NCBI GenBank assembly: GCA_045654685.1 | Contig: JAZONV010000100.1 | Span: 13,201 to 77,200, forward strand | Source of the DNA: RGIG1828 sp045654685 | GTDB lineage: Bacteria; Bacillota; Clostridia; UMGS1810 | Reading direction: 5' to 3' | Length of the DNA stretch: 64,000 nt | Shown here: one piece after another, positions 62,094-64,000 of the stretch | Layout of the letters: each line of letters begins with the position of its first letter | How positions within the stretch are numbered: position 1 is the stretch's first letter | Position numbers and translations under genes: made by a program | Notes under the pieces: generated by a model | Database searches by the model: none | The model's input: the letters and a program-made list of their open reading frames with translations, nothing else | What the model was told of the DNA's origin: nothing

Positions 62094-63335
62094 ATGAAAA
62101 TCAGTTTTAAAAATGCTTTCTTATATTCAAATAATCAATTTCTGAAAACATCCTTCAGTCTTTCGGATAACAAAATTATCCCTTATTGTGATTCTTCCGA
62201 ATTTGAAATATATGATTGCGAAGGGATGTATATTTTCCCCGGCTTTGTTGATGTTCATGTCCATCTGCGTGAGCCGGGTTTTTCGTATAAAGAAACAGTT
62301 GAAACAGGAACACATGCTGCAGTTTCTTCCGGATATACCGCGCTGTGTACAATGCCAAATCTGAATCCCGTCCCGGACTGTGTTGACAGTATAAACAAAC
62401 AACTTGAAATTATTTCTAAAGATGCAAAATGTACAGTTGTTCCATTTGCGTCAATTACCAAAGGACAAATCGGAGATGCACTTTCCGACATGGAAGATGT
62501 TGCAGATTTTTGTGCCGGATTTTCAGATGACGGTAAAGGTGTTCAAAGTGAAGATATGATGAGAAAAGCAATGCTTAAAGCGAAATGTCTCGGAAAAATA
62601 ATCAGCGCTCATTGTGAAGATAATTCTCTTCTTTTTGGCGGTGTAATACACAAAGGTGTATTCAGCGAGAAAACAGGTATACCAGGTATTTGTTCAGAAA
62701 GCGAATATCTCCCTATACAAAGAGATGTTAAGCTTGCAAAAGAAACCGGCGTGTCATACCATGTGTGTCATATTTCCACCAAGGAAAGCGTTGATATTAT
62801 CAGAAAAGCAAAAAAAGATGGTGTTGATATAACTTGTGAAACTGCTCCACACTATCTTGTGTTAAATGATGAGATGATAGAAGATAACGGACGGTTTAAG
62901 ATGAACCCTCCGATAAGGTCAGAAGAGGATAGAATTGCACTTATAGAGGGCGTTATAGATGGAACTATTGATATGATAGCGACAGATCATGCTCCACACA
63001 GTTTCGAAGAAAAGAGCAAAGGTCTTATGGGTAGTTCTATGGGAGTTGTCGGACTTGAAACCGCATTCCCCGTTCTTTACACAGAGCTTGTAAAAAAAGA
63101 TGTTATTAGTCTTGAAAAATTAATAGAAATAATGAGTGTAAATCCGTCAGAAAGGTTTTCTGTTGGTGCAGATGGAGTGAATCTTTGTATATATGATTTA
63201 AATGCAAAATATCATGTTAATCCTGATATGTTTAAATCAAAGGGTAAAAGCACACCATTTGACGGCAGAGAAGTTTACGGAAAATGCATGATGACAGTTT
63301 GTAACGGAAATGTTGTTTTTAATGATATGAAATAA
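62094..63335 (+). CDS. pyrC: Dihydroorotase
   Basis: 413-residue class I zinc dihydroorotase that closes carbamoyl-aspartate to dihydroorotate, third step of pyrimidine synthesis. Metal ligands: DVHVHLREPGFSYKE (H-x-H), SAHCEDNSLL, SYHVCHIST and the catalytic Asp in ATDHAPHS. The substrate region MPNLNPVPD is typical. A class I enzyme with a stand-alone gene is usual in Clostridia. pyrK follows after 22 bases, in operon order. Confidence 0.95.
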   Translation: MKISFKNAFLYSNNQFLKTSFSLSDNKIIPYCDSSEFEIYDCEGMYIFPGFVDVHVHLREPGFSYKETVETGTHAAVSSGYTALCTMPNLNPVPDCVDSINKQLEIISKDAKCTVVPFASITKGQIGDALSDMEDVADFCAGFSDDGKGVQSEDMMRKAMLKAKCLGKIISAHCEDNSLLFGGVIHKGVFSEKTGIPGICSESEYLPIQRDVKLAKETGVSYHVCHISTKESVDIIRKAKKDGVDITCETAPHYLVLNDEMIEDNGRFKMNPPIRSEEDRIALIEGVIDGTIDMIATDHAPHSFEEKSKGLMGSSMGVVGLETAFPVLYTELVKKDVISLEKLIEIMSVNPSERFSVGADGVNLCIYDLNAKYHVNPDMFKSKGKSTPFDGREVYGKCMMTVCNGNVVFNDMK

Positions 63336-63357
63336 ATAATATATACGGGGTGATAAA

Positions 63358-64000
63358 ATGCAGCAAGGTTTATTTAATATCAAGGAAAATGTAAGAATTG
63401 CAAATGATGTTTACAAAATGACCCTCGAAGGTGATACATCTGCTATTACAGCTTCCGGGCAATTTATAAATATTAAACTTGACGGTTTGTTTTTGAGACG
63501 TCCTATTTCTGTATATGACTATAACTCAAATTGCGTGGTTATTATTTATAAAGTTGTTGGAAAGGGAACAGAGATGCTTTCCCATATGAATGAAGGGAGT
63601 CTGGATGTTCTTACCGGACTGGGTAATGGGTATAAGATTTCCGATGAATCAAAAGATGTTTTGCTTCTTGGAGGCGGTGTTGGTGTTCCACCTCTTTATA
63701 ATCTGGCAAAAAAACTTGTTGAAAAAGGTAAAAATGTAACAGCAATACTTGGCTTTAATTCGTCTTGTGATGTTTTTTGTGAAGAAGATTTCAACGATCT
63801 TGGTGTAAAAACAGTTGTTACAACAGCAGATGGTACATATGGTATTAAAGGTTTTGTTACAGATGCCATTTCTGATGTTTCATATGATGAATTCTATACA
63901 TGTGGTCCTGAACCAATGCTTAAAGCAGTATACAATGCAACAAAAACCTCCGGACAATTTTCTTTCGAAGAAAGAATGGGTTGCGGATTTGGTGCTTGTA
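63358..64000 (+). CDS. pyrK: Dihydroorotate dehydrogenase electron-transfer subunit (3' end cut by window)
   Basis: 214 codons visible, running off the window. FAD-binding LRRPISVYD, NAD-binding LLGGGVGVPPLY, FYTCGPEPMLKAV, and the start of the [2Fe-2S] site MGCGFGAC. PyrK passes electrons from PyrD's FMN to NAD+ in class 1B dihydroorotate dehydrogenase; pyrD is expected just downstream. ATG 63358 has GGGGTG upstream. Confidence 0.94.
   Translation, partial: MQQGLFNIKENVRIANDVYKMTLEGDTSAITASGQFINIKLDGLFLRRPISVYDYNSNCVVIIYKVVGKGTEMLSHMNEGSLDVLTGLGNGYKISDESKDVLLLGGGVGVPPLYNLAKKLVEKGKNVTAILGFNSSCDVFCEEDFNDLGVKTVVTTADGTYGIKGFVTDAISDVSYDEFYTCGPEPMLKAVYNATKTSGQFSFEERMGCGFGAC

Noticed and set aside
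1..64000. CRISPR array, prophage or transposon
   Set aside because: No regularly spaced repeats, integrase, transposase or phage structural genes seen anywhere in the window.

Overview
The window is about 64 kb of A+T-rich, densely packed chromosome from a strictly anaerobic, probably spore-forming member of the Bacillota (class Clostridia). The evidence is a trimeric [FeFe]-hydrogenase operon, a class III (glycyl-radical) ribonucleotide reductase, a YunB-type sporulation protein, AddAB in place of RecBCD, RNase J, strong AAGGAGG ribosome binding sites and consensus TTGACA-17-TATAAT promoters. I cannot name a genus. No phage, insertion sequence, CRISPR array or rRNA is visible. The window opens inside rnj and closes inside pyrK.

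Layout. 1-5.9 kb: RNase J, a YitT-type membrane protein, PepD, and an OPT-family transporter paired with a stand-alone PqqD-like protein. 6-13 kb: addB-addA. 13-14.7 kb: a Na/Pi cotransporter-PhoU fusion. 14.9-24.4 kb: the most system-like region. It holds an HD-domain dNTPase-like protein, two DRTGG proteins, an RsbW-like kinase, a sensory-type [FeFe]-hydrogenase homologue, a PHP phosphoesterase, then hydC, a second GHKL ATPase, a thioredoxin-like [2Fe-2S] protein, hydB and hydA. 24.4-30 kb: a two-gene ThrE-type exporter, VanZ-like protein, MurA, YunB, and the tRNA U34 modification pair TrmR/TrhP. 30.4-34.9 kb (minus strand): ZIP transporter, upp, uraA, MATE transporter. 35-42 kb: a DeoR-type regulator divergent from the MATE gene, then a run from a GDPD-like phosphodiesterase through lipid kinase, ECF S-component, P-loop kinase, glycerate kinase, PHP phosphatase and CBM9-like protein to an NrdG-like radical SAM activase.

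42-49 kb: two Gfo/Idh dehydrogenases, then nrdD-trxB behind a textbook NrdR-box pair, an intracellular subtilase and a minus-strand tRNA-Leu(UAG). 49-54.8 kb: Dabb and DUF5662 proteins and thrS (minus), HPr and UvrC (plus). 55-58.6 kb (minus): an mglBAC-type sugar ABC transporter. 58.7-64 kb: an acyl-CoA ligase, a polysaccharide deacetylase, a frameshifted P-loop kinase, then pyrC-pyrK.

How parts work together: HydABC would couple NADH and ferredoxin oxidation to H2 release, with a signalling block encoded just upstream. NrdD carries a fused thioredoxin/glutaredoxin-like domain and is followed directly by thioredoxin reductase, suggesting a self-contained electron supply for deoxynucleotide synthesis. 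Upp/UraA salvage uracil while PyrC/PyrK belong to de novo pyrimidine synthesis. The regulatory DNA is unusually legible: many promoters have exact 17-bp spacing with palindromes placed at the -35, the spacer or the start site.
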